Source: Streptomyces radicis
Lineage (GTDB): Bacteria > Actinomycetota > Actinomycetes > Streptomycetales > Streptomycetaceae
Assembly: GCF_003626575.1 (NCBI RefSeq)
Contig: NZ_RBDY01000013.1
Span: forward strand, 1 to 64,000
Reading direction: 5' to 3'
DNA length: 64,000 bases
Part shown: piece after piece, positions 7,784 to 15,815 of the stretch
Layout: each line of letters begins with the position of its first letter
Position numbering within the stretch: position 1 is the first letter of the stretch
Translations under genes and position numbers: made by a program
Notes under the pieces: generated by a model
What the model was told of the DNA's origin: nothing
Databases searched by the model: none
The model's input: only the letters and a program-made list of their open reading frames with translations

Positions 7784-8171
7784 GACGCGGCTCCTTTGCC
7801 AGGTCTGCGGAGGACGCGCCGACCACAACGACGACGGCGTCCTCTGGCTCCTCGGCGAGGATCCGCGGGATCCGGCATCCTGGCCCGAGGACCTGCTCAC
7901 CTCTCACCCCCCGCTGTGCCTGCCGTGCGCCGCGAAGTCCGTTCGTCTCTGTCCCCACCTGAGCCAGCGGTATGTGGCCCTGCGCGTACGAGAGTTCTAC
8001 CTGGCCGGTGTGTGGGGCACGCTCCATCGCCCCGGCTTCCCCCTGCCCGTCGTGGCCGACGCGGCGGGGGTGGCGTTCGACGACGGGCGCCCGCGCTGGC
8101 TGCGCGCCCACTCGTTGATCACGCGGCTGGAGACCTTCACACCCGTAGACCTCGCAACGGAGACCCACTGA
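7782..8171 (+). CDS. Small Cys-rich protein, possible zinc ribbon
   Basis: 129 residues with two CxxC pairs (LLCQVCGG near residue 6 and PPLCLPCAAKS near residue 46), typical of a structural zinc site. The ATG at 7782 overlaps the start codon of the decayed regulator on the other strand (the shared bases read CATG), so the two genes are back to back with no intergenic DNA. No ribosome-binding site is visible, so it may be read from a leaderless transcript or no longer be expressed. I recall this pair recurring in Streptomyces; function unknown. Confidence 0.6.
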   Translation: MTRLLCQVCGGRADHNDDGVLWLLGEDPRDPASWPEDLLTSHPPLCLPCAAKSVRLCPHLSQRYVALRVREFYLAGVWGTLHRPGFPLPVVADAAGVAFDDGRPRWLRAHSLITRLETFTPVDLATETH

Positions 8172-8336
8172 GACGCGCCACACGACCACGCGGTCGAACG
8201 CCCCGGCCACCCACCGCCGTACAACGCCCGCACGCCTCGGCGCGGTCGTCGCGCACCCACGCCGGGGGCCCGGGAGGGCCGGATCGCACCACGTACGGCG
8301 GGTGGGACGGCCCGAAGAAGGCCGCCGGGGCAGGGC

Positions 8337-9275
8337 TCAGTGCCGCTCCACCGCGTTGCAGTAGGGCAGCCCATCGCCCAGCCGCCCCGCGCAGAAGCGC
8401 CCGATCAAGTCGGCGAACTCCGCGGGCCGTTCGAGGGGCATCAGGTGGTCCGCCTCCCTCACCGTGGTGAAGGAGGCCGAGGGGAAGAGGCCCGCGACCT
8501 CGCGCACGGTGGACGGCGCGCACAGGGTGTCGAACTCCCCGGTGACCGCGAGCATCGGGACGTCGGGCACGGGCAACGGGCGGTAGACGTCGTGGCCGAG
8601 CAGGCGGGCGATGTTCTCGACGGCCGCCTCCGCCTCCTGCGTGGCGCGCCTGAGGAACTGCCGGTACAGCAGCCGGGAGACGGCCGCGCGCCTGCGCACC
8701 CGGCCCAGCGTCGGCGGCGACATGAACGTCTCGACCATGATCGCGGCGATCCGCTCGTGCTCCGCCCGGGCGCGCAGCTCCTCGAACTGCCGGGCCATCT
8801 CCGCGAACGCGGCCGGGATCGTCAGCCGCGTGCCGACCAGCGCGAGGCGGTCGAGGAAGCGCGGATACCGCTGCGCGAAACGCAGCGCGACCATGCCGCC
8901 GTAGCAGACGCCCACCAGGTTGACGCGTTCGAGGCGCAGCTCGCCCAGCATGTGCGCGACGGCCCCGGCGAGGAAGTCAGGCCCGTGGCGGGCCGGGAGG
9001 AAGTCCGCGTCGCCATAGCCGGGGAGGTCGACCGTGACGACGGTGCCGAGGGACGACAGCAGCTTGGTCTGCGGGGCCCACGAGGACTTGTCCTGCTCCG
9101 AGCCGCCGAGGATCACCACGGGGCGGACGCGGGCCGAAGGCTGGGCGACGATCCGGCACGAGTAACGGAAGCCGTCGAGGCGGAGGTTGCGGTCGACGGG
9201 TGCGCACGGCGCCGGACTCGCACCGGACAACGGTGCGTCGACTGCGTCTCGGCACGAGACGGATCGCACAGACAT
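8337..9275 (-). CDS. Alpha/beta hydrolase with Cys at the nucleophile position
   Basis: 312 residues. The fold markers are clear: oxyanion loop VVILGGSEQDKSSW near residue 55, VDLPGYGDADFLP, acid in TGEFDTL near residue 255, and His in READHLMP near residue 283. The nucleophile elbow reads VGVCYGG, so Ser is replaced by Cys, as in dienelactone hydrolase and some acyltransferase-like members. The N-terminal 45 residues are poorly conserved; ATG 9275 has CGGGAG upstream. The product may be a thioester hydrolase or acyltransferase; the substrate is unknown. Confidence 0.8.
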   Translation of the reverse strand: MSVRSVSCRDAVDAPLSGASPAPCAPVDRNLRLDGFRYSCRIVAQPSARVRPVVILGGSEQDKSSWAPQTKLLSSLGTVVTVDLPGYGDADFLPARHGPDFLAGAVAHMLGELRLERVNLVGVCYGGMVALRFAQRYPRFLDRLALVGTRLTIPAAFAEMARQFEELRARAEHERIAAIMVETFMSPPTLGRVRRRAAVSRLLYRQFLRRATQEAEAAVENIARLLGHDVYRPLPVPDVPMLAVTGEFDTLCAPSTVREVAGLFPSASFTTVREADHLMPLERPAEFADLIGRFCAGRLGDGLPYCNAVERH

Positions 9276-9508
9276 GGGCCGCTCCCGCAGGTGGTGACAG
9301 GGGACGCAGCGTCGCAGATGCGGGCGGGGAGCAGGCCGCCCACACGCCCATTCGGCGGCTCCCCGTCACCCACCGCGAGGCGACCGTTCCACCGGAGGCA
9401 GGGGAGGCGCCCTCCGGCCCACGGCGCAACCCGCCTCGGGCGCAGGCACGCGGCCCAGGACCGGCCGCCGCAGGGCGCGCGGCCCACATACCCACCGCTC
9501 CCCGGGTC

Positions 9509-9537
9509 TTGACGGGGTCCTGTCAGCCGCCCACGAT
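9509..9537 (+). promoter_or_regulatory. Promoter of the GH9 cellulase
   Basis: TTGACG (9509-9514), 17 bp, CACGAT (9532-9537). Transcription would start near 9544, inside the CebR box, which argues for a translation start further downstream. The remainder of the 9276-9589 gap has no gene. Confidence 0.6.
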
Positions 9538-9541
9538 GCTC

Positions 9542-9555
9542 TGGGAGCGCTCCCA
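9542..9555. promoter_or_regulatory. CebR operator
   Basis: TGGGAGCGCTCCCA is a perfect 14-bp palindrome identical to the known CebR box. CebR is a LacI-family repressor of cellulose and cello-oligosaccharide genes in Streptomyces, released by cellobiose/cellotriose. The site overlaps the predicted transcription start. Confidence 0.9.
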
Positions 9556-9589
9556 CTCGCCCATGTCCAGACGTCCGAAGGATCGAGCC

Positions 9590-12241
9590 GTGACCCACCG
9601 TCCTTCCCATCCTCCCCACGCGCCAGGTCGCGTCCCACGCGGCAGGCGACTCGTGGGCGCCACCCTCGCCGCCGGGCTGGCCGCCGGCGCCCTCTCGCTC
9701 TCGTCGCCGACCGCCGCCACCGCCCAGCCCACCAACATCATCGACAACGGCGACTTCGCCTCGGGCACCGACCCGTGGTGGTGGACGGAGAACGCCCCGA
9801 GCGCCAACGTCGAGGGCCGCCTGTGCTCCGAGGTGCCCGGCGGCACCGTCAACCCGTGGGACGCCATCGTCGGGCAGGACGGCATCGCGCTCGCCGAGGG
9901 CGAGTCCTACGAGCTGAGCTTCACCGCCACCTCGACCGCGCCGCTGACCGTGCGCACCAACGTCCAGCAGGCGGTGGACCCCTGGGTCTCCGAGCACTCG
10001 TCGGCCGACCCGGTGTCCGAGACCGCCGAGACGTTCACCCACGTCTTCACGGCGAGCACGGACCACGCGGCCGCGCAGCTGGCGTTCCAGGTGGGCGGGG
10101 GCGACGACCCCGTCACGTTCTGCCTTGACGACGTCTCCCTGACCGGCGGCGCCGAGCCCCCTGTCTACGAGCCGGACACCGGCTCCCCCGTCCGCGTCAA
10201 CCAGGTCGGCTACCTCACCGAGGGCCCCAAGGCGGGGACGTTCGTCACCGAGGCCACCGAGGCGCTGCCCTGGACGCTCAACGACGCGGCGGGCGCCGAG
10301 GTCGCCAGCGGCACGACCGAGCCGCGGGGCGTGGACGCGATCTCCGCGGAGAACGTCCACACGTTCGACTTCAGCGAGGTGACGACCGAGGGCGAGGGTT
10401 ACACGGTCACGATCGGCGAGGAGACGAGCGAGCCGTTCTCGATCGGCGGCGAGCTGTACGACACGCTGCGGACCGACGCGCTGGCGTACTTCTACCACAA
10501 CCGCAGCGGCATCGAGATCGACGCGGACCTGGTGGGCGAGGAGTACGCGCGCCCGGCCGGGCACGTCAACGTCGCGCCCAACCAGGGCGACGACGGCGTC
10601 ACCTGCTGGGCCCAGGACCCGTGCGACTACACCCTGGACGCGGCGGGCGGCTGGTACGACGCGGGCGACCACGGCAAGTACGTCGTCAACGGCGGGATCG
10701 CCGCGGCGCAGGTGCTCTCGAACTACGAGCGCACGCTGACCACCGAGGGCACGGGCGGCGACGAGCTGGGCGACGGCGCGCTCGCCGTTCCCGAGCAGGG
10801 CAACGGCGTTCCCGACATCCTCGACGAGGCGCGCTGGCAGCTGGACTTCCTGACGGCGATGCAGGTCCCCGCGGGCGAGGAGCTCGCGGGCATGGCGCAC
10901 CACAAGCTGCACGACGCGCAGTGGACCGGGCTGCCGCTGCTGCCGCACGAGGACTCCCAGCCGCGCGAGCTGCACCCGCCGTCCACGGCGGCGACGCTCA
11001 ACCTGGCGGCGGCCGCGGCGCAGGGCGCGCGGCTGTTCGAGGCGTACGACGCGGACTACGCGGCCGAGCTGCTGGCCGCGGCGACGACGGCGTACGAGGC
11101 GGCGCGGGCCAACCCGGACCTGTACGCGGACCCGCTCGACGGCACGGGCGGCGGCGCGTACAGCGACAACGACGTGACGGACGAGTTCTACTGGGCCGCC
11201 GCCGAGCTGTACATCACGACCGGCGACGACGCCTACCTGGCGGATGTGACGGGCTCGGAGCTGCACGGCGACGCGGAGGCGATCTTCCCGCCCGGCGGCT
11301 TCGGCTGGGGCTCGACGGCGGCGCTCGGCGCGTTGAGCCTGGCCACGGTGGACAGCGGGCTGAGCGACGCGCGGCGCGCGGAGTTCAGGGGGCTGGTCAC
11401 CGAGGCCGCCGACGGGATCAACGCGACGGTCGCCGCGGGCGCCTACGGCGTGCCGCTGCCGGACGAGAACTTTGTGTGGGGCTCCAACAGCCAGGTCATG
11501 AACAACATGGTCGTGCTGGCCACCGCCCATGACCTGACCGGCGAGAGCGCGTACCGGGACGGCGTGCTCAGCGGGATGAACTACCTGCTGGGCCAGAACC
11601 CCCTGAACCTCTCCTATGTCACCGGCTACGGCGAGCGGTACGCGGAGAACCAGCACCACAGGCACTGGGCGAACCAGCTCGACGCCACGCTGCCCAACCC
11701 GCCCGCGGGCTCGGTGGCGGGCGGCCCGAACGCCAACCTCGAGGACCCGATCGCGTCGGACCTGCTCGAGGGCTGCGCCCCGGCGATGTGCTACGTCGAC
11801 CACATCGAGTCGTACGCGACCAACGAGGTCACCATCAACTGGAACGCCCCGCTCGCGTGGCTCGCGTCCTACGTCGACGACCTGGGCGCGGGCGGCGGCG
11901 AGGGGCCGGGCACCGGCGAGCCCTCGGTCTGCGAGGTGTCGTATACCTCGAACCGGTGGAACGGCGGCTTCACGTCCGAGGTGCGCGTCGGCAACACGGG
12001 CGAGACCCCGATCAGCCCGTGGGAGCTGTCGTGGTCGTTCGACGACAGCCAGCGGATCACCAACGCGTGGAACGCCTCGGTCACCCAGAGCGGCCGTGAC
12101 GTGGTCGCGCGGCCCGCGGCGTGGAACCGCACGGTGCCGCCCGGCGGCTCGGTGACATTCGGCTTCCAGGGCACGGCCTCGGGGTCGGTCGGGGATCCGG
12201 ACGCGTTCACGCTGAACGGCGGCGCCTGCGACGTCGGCTGA
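9590..12241 (+). CDS. Secreted multidomain GH9 endoglucanase
   Basis: 883 residues, exported (twin-arginine-rich, hydrophobic N-terminus ending near ATAQP). Domains: CBM4/9-like module (about 46-185), CelD-type Ig-like domain (195-290, SPVRVNQVGYLTEGPKAGTF), GH9 catalytic domain (300-765), short Gly linker, and a C-terminal CBM2 (780-883). Catalytic Asps are in GGWYDAGDHGKYV, the active-site His/Arg segment in ENQHHRHWANQ, and the acid Glu in ATNEVTINWN. It cleaves beta-1,4-glucan. I choose the GTG at 9590, after GAAGGA; ATG 9563 is an alternative. An even longer frame would place the CebR box inside the gene. Confidence 0.93.
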   Translation: MTHRPSHPPHAPGRVPRGRRLVGATLAAGLAAGALSLSSPTAATAQPTNIIDNGDFASGTDPWWWTENAPSANVEGRLCSEVPGGTVNPWDAIVGQDGIALAEGESYELSFTATSTAPLTVRTNVQQAVDPWVSEHSSADPVSETAETFTHVFTASTDHAAAQLAFQVGGGDDPVTFCLDDVSLTGGAEPPVYEPDTGSPVRVNQVGYLTEGPKAGTFVTEATEALPWTLNDAAGAEVASGTTEPRGVDAISAENVHTFDFSEVTTEGEGYTVTIGEETSEPFSIGGELYDTLRTDALAYFYHNRSGIEIDADLVGEEYARPAGHVNVAPNQGDDGVTCWAQDPCDYTLDAAGGWYDAGDHGKYVVNGGIAAAQVLSNYERTLTTEGTGGDELGDGALAVPEQGNGVPDILDEARWQLDFLTAMQVPAGEELAGMAHHKLHDAQWTGLPLLPHEDSQPRELHPPSTAATLNLAAAAAQGARLFEAYDADYAAELLAAATTAYEAARANPDLYADPLDGTGGGAYSDNDVTDEFYWAAAELYITTGDDAYLADVTGSELHGDAEAIFPPGGFGWGSTAALGALSLATVDSGLSDARRAEFRGLVTEAADGINATVAAGAYGVPLPDENFVWGSNSQVMNNMVVLATAHDLTGESAYRDGVLSGMNYLLGQNPLNLSYVTGYGERYAENQHHRHWANQLDATLPNPPAGSVAGGPNANLEDPIASDLLEGCAPAMCYVDHIESYATNEVTINWNAPLAWLASYVDDLGAGGGEGPGTGEPSVCEVSYTSNRWNGGFTSEVRVGNTGETPISPWELSWSFDDSQRITNAWNASVTQSGRDVVARPAAWNRTVPPGGSVTFGFQGTASGSVGDPDAFTLNGGACDVG

Positions 12242-12295
12242 CCGCCCCCGCACGGGCCGTTCCGCCCCCCGCCCTTGGGGCGGGACGGCCTCCCC

Positions 12296-12327
12296 GGCCC
12301 GTCGGCCGCCGCTGCGGCCGACGGGCC
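12296..12327 (+). terminator. Terminator hairpin after the cellulase
   Basis: GGCCCGTCGGCCGC / GCGGCCGACGGGCC, 14-bp perfect arms with a 4-nt loop, 54 bp after the stop codon. No U-tract, as is common in streptomycetes. Confidence 0.75.
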
Positions 12328-12350
12328 AGGTCGTTCGATTCCGAAGGCCG

Positions 12351-12545
12351 TAGGGCCTGTCTGACAATCCCCGGCGGGCTCGCGACGACTGGCATCCCGC
12401 CTGGCCGCGTTGCCGAATCGCGCGAGTACGTCCCCCGGACTCCGTCCGGGAGGTGCCCCCACCGTACGAGCTGCGATCCGGCGCCTTGCCAGGCGGGCGC
12501 CATCCGCCGCTCGCTGATCCACCGGGGATTATCAGACAGGCCCTA
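12351..12545. mobile_element. MITE copy 1 (non-autonomous transposon)
   Basis: A 191-bp core flanked by TA on both sides. The ends are GGGCCTGTCTGACAAT and its near-perfect reverse complement (15 of 16 bases), with an inner inverted repeat CCCGCCTGGC / GCCAGGCGGG. It has no coding capacity. It is nearly identical, in opposite orientation, to the copy at 15406-15572. This copy has an extra hairpin segment near 12431-12460 (CCCGGACTCCGTCCGGG). TA duplications and these ends suggest mobilisation by an IS5-type transposase elsewhere. Its right edge lies only 10 bp before the next start codon. Confidence 0.85.
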
Positions 12546-12555
12546 GGCTGGCGGT

Positions 12556-13338
12556 ATGCCTGTCTCACGGACCAGGAAGCCCAAGCAGAAGCCGCGCGAG
12601 CCGGCGCGGCCCGAGGCGCGTGGGCGCCGGAGCGCGCTCCGGCGGCTCACGGCGGCGCTGATCGCGGCGTTCCTCGTGTGCGTGCTGGCGGTGGGCGGCC
12701 TCTCGGCGCTCTCGGGCGGCGGCGACGGGGGCGCGGACGGCGAGGGCGACGGGTCGGTGCAGCCGCTGCCGTCGGACCACCCCGCGCTCGACGTGGCCCG
12801 CAGGGACGCCGACGACCCGCTGGCGCTCGGCGAGGCGGACGCGCCGGTCGTGATGATCGAGTACGTGGACTTCCAGGACGCGTTCAGCGGCATCCACGCC
12901 CGTGAGACGCATGACGCGCTGGTGGCGGAGTACGTGGAGAGCGGCGAGGTGCGGATCGAGTTCCGCAACTATCCGATCAACGGGCCCGAGTCCGACTCCG
13001 CGGCGCGCGCGGCGTGGGCGGCGGGGCAGCAGGGACGTTTCTGGGAGTTCTACGCGGCCGCGCTCGCCGAGGAGTTCCACCAGGGCAGCGGGCGGTTCGA
13101 CGAGGAAGGCGCGCGGGCGCTGGCCGAGGAGGCCGGGGTGGCCGACGTGGAGCGGTTCGCGGCGGACATGGAGTCGGACGAGGCGTTCGACGCGATCCAG
13201 CGGGACGCCGACGAGGGGTTCGACCTGGGGGTCACCAGCACCCCGTCGTTCATGATCAACGGGCAGGCGATCGAGGGCGCCAGGCCCGTCGACGAGTTCA
13301 GGGAGCTGCTCGACCAGTTGATCGAGTCGGCCCCTTAG
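12556..13338 (+). CDS. DsbA/thioredoxin-fold protein lacking the catalytic cysteines
   Basis: 260 residues: a Lys/Arg-rich cytoplasmic tail, one membrane anchor (AALIAAFLVCVLAVGGLSAL), a Gly/Asp linker, then a DsbA-like thioredoxin domain (about 75-258). The family signature is normally YxDFQCPFCG; here it reads YVDFQDAFSG, so both redox cysteines are gone. The cis-proline loop is intact (GVTSTPSFMINGQ). It should fold outside the membrane but cannot act as a dithiol oxidase; a chaperone or binding role is possible. Little leader remains, because a MITE ends 10 bp before the ATG. Confidence 0.85.
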   Translation: MPVSRTRKPKQKPREPARPEARGRRSALRRLTAALIAAFLVCVLAVGGLSALSGGGDGGADGEGDGSVQPLPSDHPALDVARRDADDPLALGEADAPVVMIEYVDFQDAFSGIHARETHDALVAEYVESGEVRIEFRNYPINGPESDSAARAAWAAGQQGRFWEFYAAALAEEFHQGSGRFDEEGARALAEEAGVADVERFAADMESDEAFDAIQRDADEGFDLGVTSTPSFMINGQAIEGARPVDEFRELLDQLIESAP

Positions 13339-13480
13339 CTCGCCGAAACGACACGAGCGATCACTCTGCGCCATGACGTGCGCGGGCAAACGGTCACCGG
13401 TCGCCGTGATGCGGACGATTGCCGCCAATGCCGATCGGATGGCCGTGAGGGGTCCCTCGGCCGGTCTAGCGTCCTCCTCC

Positions 13481-14524
13481 ATGGCCAAGCATCGGAAGAG
13501 CCGCCTCTGGCGGCGGACGCACCGAAAACCCATGCCCGTCGCCCTCCGCGCCGCCGCCACGCTGACCCTGGCGGGCGCCGCGTCGGGCACCATGCTGGAC
13601 GGCTCGGCCCTGGCCGAGCCCGAGCCGACGCTCGCCGAGGTCGAGGAGCGCGTGGACGCGCTGCACGCCGAGGCGGAGGAGGCGACCGAGGCGTTCAACG
13701 CCGCGACCGAGGCGGCCGATGACGCCGAGGCTGACCTCGACGACCTGCGCGACCGCGCCGCCCGCCGCACCGCCGAGCTGAACGAGGCGCGCGACGCGCT
13801 CGGCTCCCAGGCGGGCGTCGAGTACCGCACCGGCGGCCTGCCCGCCACGCTCCAGCTCGCGCTGTCCGCCGACCCCGATGACTTCCTGCGCCGCGCCGAC
13901 CTGGTGGACCGCGGCGACGTCGGCAGGGCCAGGGCCCTGCGCGACGTCGAGCAGCGCGTCCGCGCCGTCGAGCGGCTGCGCGAGGAGGCCGAGGACCGCG
14001 CCGAGGCGCTGGCCGAGGCGCGCGAGCGCGCGGCCGAGCAGCGCGAGGTGATCGACGACCGCATCGACGAGGCGGAGGAGCTGCTGGCCACCAGGACCGC
14101 CGAGGAGCGCGAGCGGCTGCTCGGCGAGGAGCGGTCAGGGCCTGTCGCCCCCGCGAGCGCCGCCGTCGCGACCAGCCCCAGGGCCGCGGCCGCGGTGAGT
14201 TACGCCTACGCGCAGCTGGGCAAGCCGTACGGCTGGGGCGCCACGGGCCCCGACGCGTTCGACTGCTCGGGCCTGACCCAGGCCGCGTGGCGCGCGGCGG
14301 GCGTCGCGCTGCCGCGCACGAGCTACGCCCAGGTCGACACGGGCACCCGCGTCCCGCGCGCCGAGCTGGCCCCCGGCGACCTGGTCTTCTACTACTCGGG
14401 GATCAGCCACGTGGGCCTCTACGTGGGCAACGGCCAGATCATCCACGCCTCACGCGCCGGCACCCCGGTCCGCATGGCCCCGGTCGACTCGATGCCGTTC
14501 GCCGCGGCCACCCGACCGGCGTAA
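13481..14524 (+). CDS. Secreted NlpC/P60 peptidoglycan endopeptidase
   Basis: 347 residues. The N-terminus (MAKHRKSRLWRR) and signal segment (ALRAAATLTLAGAASGTM) match its paralogue at 2.3-3.5 kb. A coiled coil (about 45-220) is followed by the NlpC/P60 domain, with Cys in DCSGLTQAAW, His in ISHVGLYVGNGQ, then HAS. It likely cleaves peptidoglycan stem peptides during growth or sporulation. ATG 13481 is preferred to ATG 13373 because the paralogue starts at the same motif; no strong ribosome-binding site is visible. Confidence 0.88.
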   Translation: MAKHRKSRLWRRTHRKPMPVALRAAATLTLAGAASGTMLDGSALAEPEPTLAEVEERVDALHAEAEEATEAFNAATEAADDAEADLDDLRDRAARRTAELNEARDALGSQAGVEYRTGGLPATLQLALSADPDDFLRRADLVDRGDVGRARALRDVEQRVRAVERLREEAEDRAEALAEARERAAEQREVIDDRIDEAEELLATRTAEERERLLGEERSGPVAPASAAVATSPRAAAAVSYAYAQLGKPYGWGATGPDAFDCSGLTQAAWRAAGVALPRTSYAQVDTGTRVPRAELAPGDLVFYYSGISHVGLYVGNGQIIHASRAGTPVRMAPVDSMPFAAATRPA

Positions 14525-14853
14525 CGCCCCCGGCCGGGGAGGCGCCCGGCGTCCCATGGGGGGCGCGCCGGGCCCCGGCCGGGAAAGGCCCGCTCATCGG
14601 CGGGCGGCGCGGGGCGTTCGCGGGTATATCTCAAGAGTGCGGTCCCCGATGAGGCGGTCCCGCCCCGGGTGCGCGACGCCGACGCGTTCGAACGTTCACA
14701 CGCTCGAACGGGGCATCGGCGAGCGGATGTTGACGTTCAAGGGCGCACCCACGCCGGGCCGGTCCCTGGCGTCCCTCGCGGCGTGGCAAACTGTCCGGCC
14801 TGCAACACCGACCCCCGAGCGGCCCCCACCCGATACGAAAGGTCGGCATCGCC
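14525..14853. other. Intergenic region without a gene
   Basis: Contains a cluster of GTTCGAACG/CTCGAACG inverted and direct repeats at about 14684-14711 and a GAAAGG ribosome-binding site just before the next ATG. No convincing coding frame on either strand. Confidence 0.5.
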
Positions 14854-15408
14854 ATGTCTGTGACGCAACAACTGGGCGGGCCCGCGGCCCGCGGCCCCCT
14901 CCCCGGTACCGGCGGCCCGGGCGGCGGCCTGCGCGAGAGCGCGGCGCGGTTCGCGCTGCTGCCGCTGCGGCTCTTCCTCGGCCTGACGTTCCTCTACGCG
15001 GGCGTCGACAAGTTCACGGACGCGGGCCCGTTCAGCGACACCATGACCGCGGACACCGTGGAGCGGATGCTGGACGCGTCGAGGGACCAGGCCGCGGCGG
15101 GCTGGCTGACCGATCTGGCCCTCGACCACCCGGCCGTCTTCGTCAACGGCACGGCCGCGGCCGAGATCGCGGTGGGCGGCTGCGTGCTGATCGGCCTGGC
15201 CACGCGCTGGGCGGCGGCGGGCGGCGCGGTGCTGGCCCTGGCGTTCTGGCTGACGATCAGCTGGAGCACCGACCCGTACTACTTCGGCTCCGACCTGCCG
15301 TTCCTGATCGGCTTCCTGACGCTGCTGCTCGCGGGCGCGGGCCCGATCGCGGCGGAGCGCGTCATCGCGGCGCGGCAGGCGCGCAGGAGCGGGCGGCTGT
15401 TCGGCTAG
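14854..15408 (+). CDS. DoxX-family membrane protein
   Basis: 184 residues with four membrane segments. The DoxX signature is present (LPLRLFLGLTFLYAGVDKF near residue 38), followed by an extended extracellular loop before FVNGTAAAEIAVGGCVLIGL. In actinobacteria DoxX proteins are linked to redox and thiol-stress membrane complexes; the exact role is unknown. The TAG stop at 15406-15408 is made by the TA and first G of the adjoining MITE, so the C-terminus was probably fixed by that insertion. Confidence 0.85.
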   Translation: MSVTQQLGGPAARGPLPGTGGPGGGLRESAARFALLPLRLFLGLTFLYAGVDKFTDAGPFSDTMTADTVERMLDASRDQAAAGWLTDLALDHPAVFVNGTAAAEIAVGGCVLIGLATRWAAAGGAVLALAFWLTISWSTDPYYFGSDLPFLIGFLTLLLAGAGPIAAERVIAARQARRSGRLFG

Positions 15409-15572
15409 GGCCTGTCTGATAATTCCCGGTGGATCAGCGAGCGGCGGATGGCGCCCGCCTGGCAAGGCGCCGGATCGCAGCTCGTACTCAGCCGTACTCG
15501 CGCGATTCGGCAACGCGGCCAGGCGGGATGCCAGTCGTCGCGAGCCCGCCGGGGATTGTCAGACAGGCCCTA
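15406..15572. mobile_element. MITE copy 2
   Basis: A 163-bp core between TA dinucleotides at 15406-15407 and 15571-15572. It is the reverse complement of the 12.35-kb copy, nearly identical except for one base near an end and a shorter centre. It sits exactly between two convergent genes, and its ends form the TAG stop codons of both: the DoxX gene on plus and the small membrane gene on minus. With its inner hairpins it may also act as a bidirectional terminator. Confidence 0.87.
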
Positions 15573-15815
15573 GGGGCGCGGGCGCCCGCGCTCGACGGCG
15601 CGGCGCCGCGCGCGGCGCGCCGTCAGCGCGACCACGGCCACCGCGGCCGTGCACGCGAGCCCGAGCGGCAGCAGCGCGAACAGCACCGGCAGCGGAACGT
15701 CCGCCTCGCCCGAGGCGCGCAGCACGTGCAGGCCCGCGATGGCCAGCACGACGAGCCCGAGCACGAGACGCGCGGGCTCGAAGCGGTGCGGCCTGCCCGA
15801 AGTCGTCCTCCTCAT
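15570..15815 (-). CDS. Small two-segment membrane protein
   Basis: 81 residues with two hydrophobic segments (ARLVLGLVVLAIAGLHVL and LPVLFALLPLGLACTAAVAV) and basic tails (RRTTSGRPHRFEP at the front, RRARRRAVERGRPRP at the end). The ATG at 15815 overlaps the stop of the upstream PspC/LiaF-like gene by 4 bp (ATGA), so it is co-translated with it. The stop codon TAG is provided by the right end of the MITE. It is probably an accessory part of the envelope-stress module; no named family recognised. Confidence 0.7.
   Translation of the reverse strand: MRRTTSGRPHRFEPARLVLGLVVLAIAGLHVLRASGEADVPLPVLFALLPLGLACTAAVAVVALTARRARRRAVERGRPRP

Noticed and set aside
9113..12568. Very long open frame antisense to the cellulase
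   Set aside because: It is the mirror of the GH9 gene's codon bias. The translation is Arg/Gly/Val low-complexity without any domain, while the plus strand encodes a complete multidomain enzyme.
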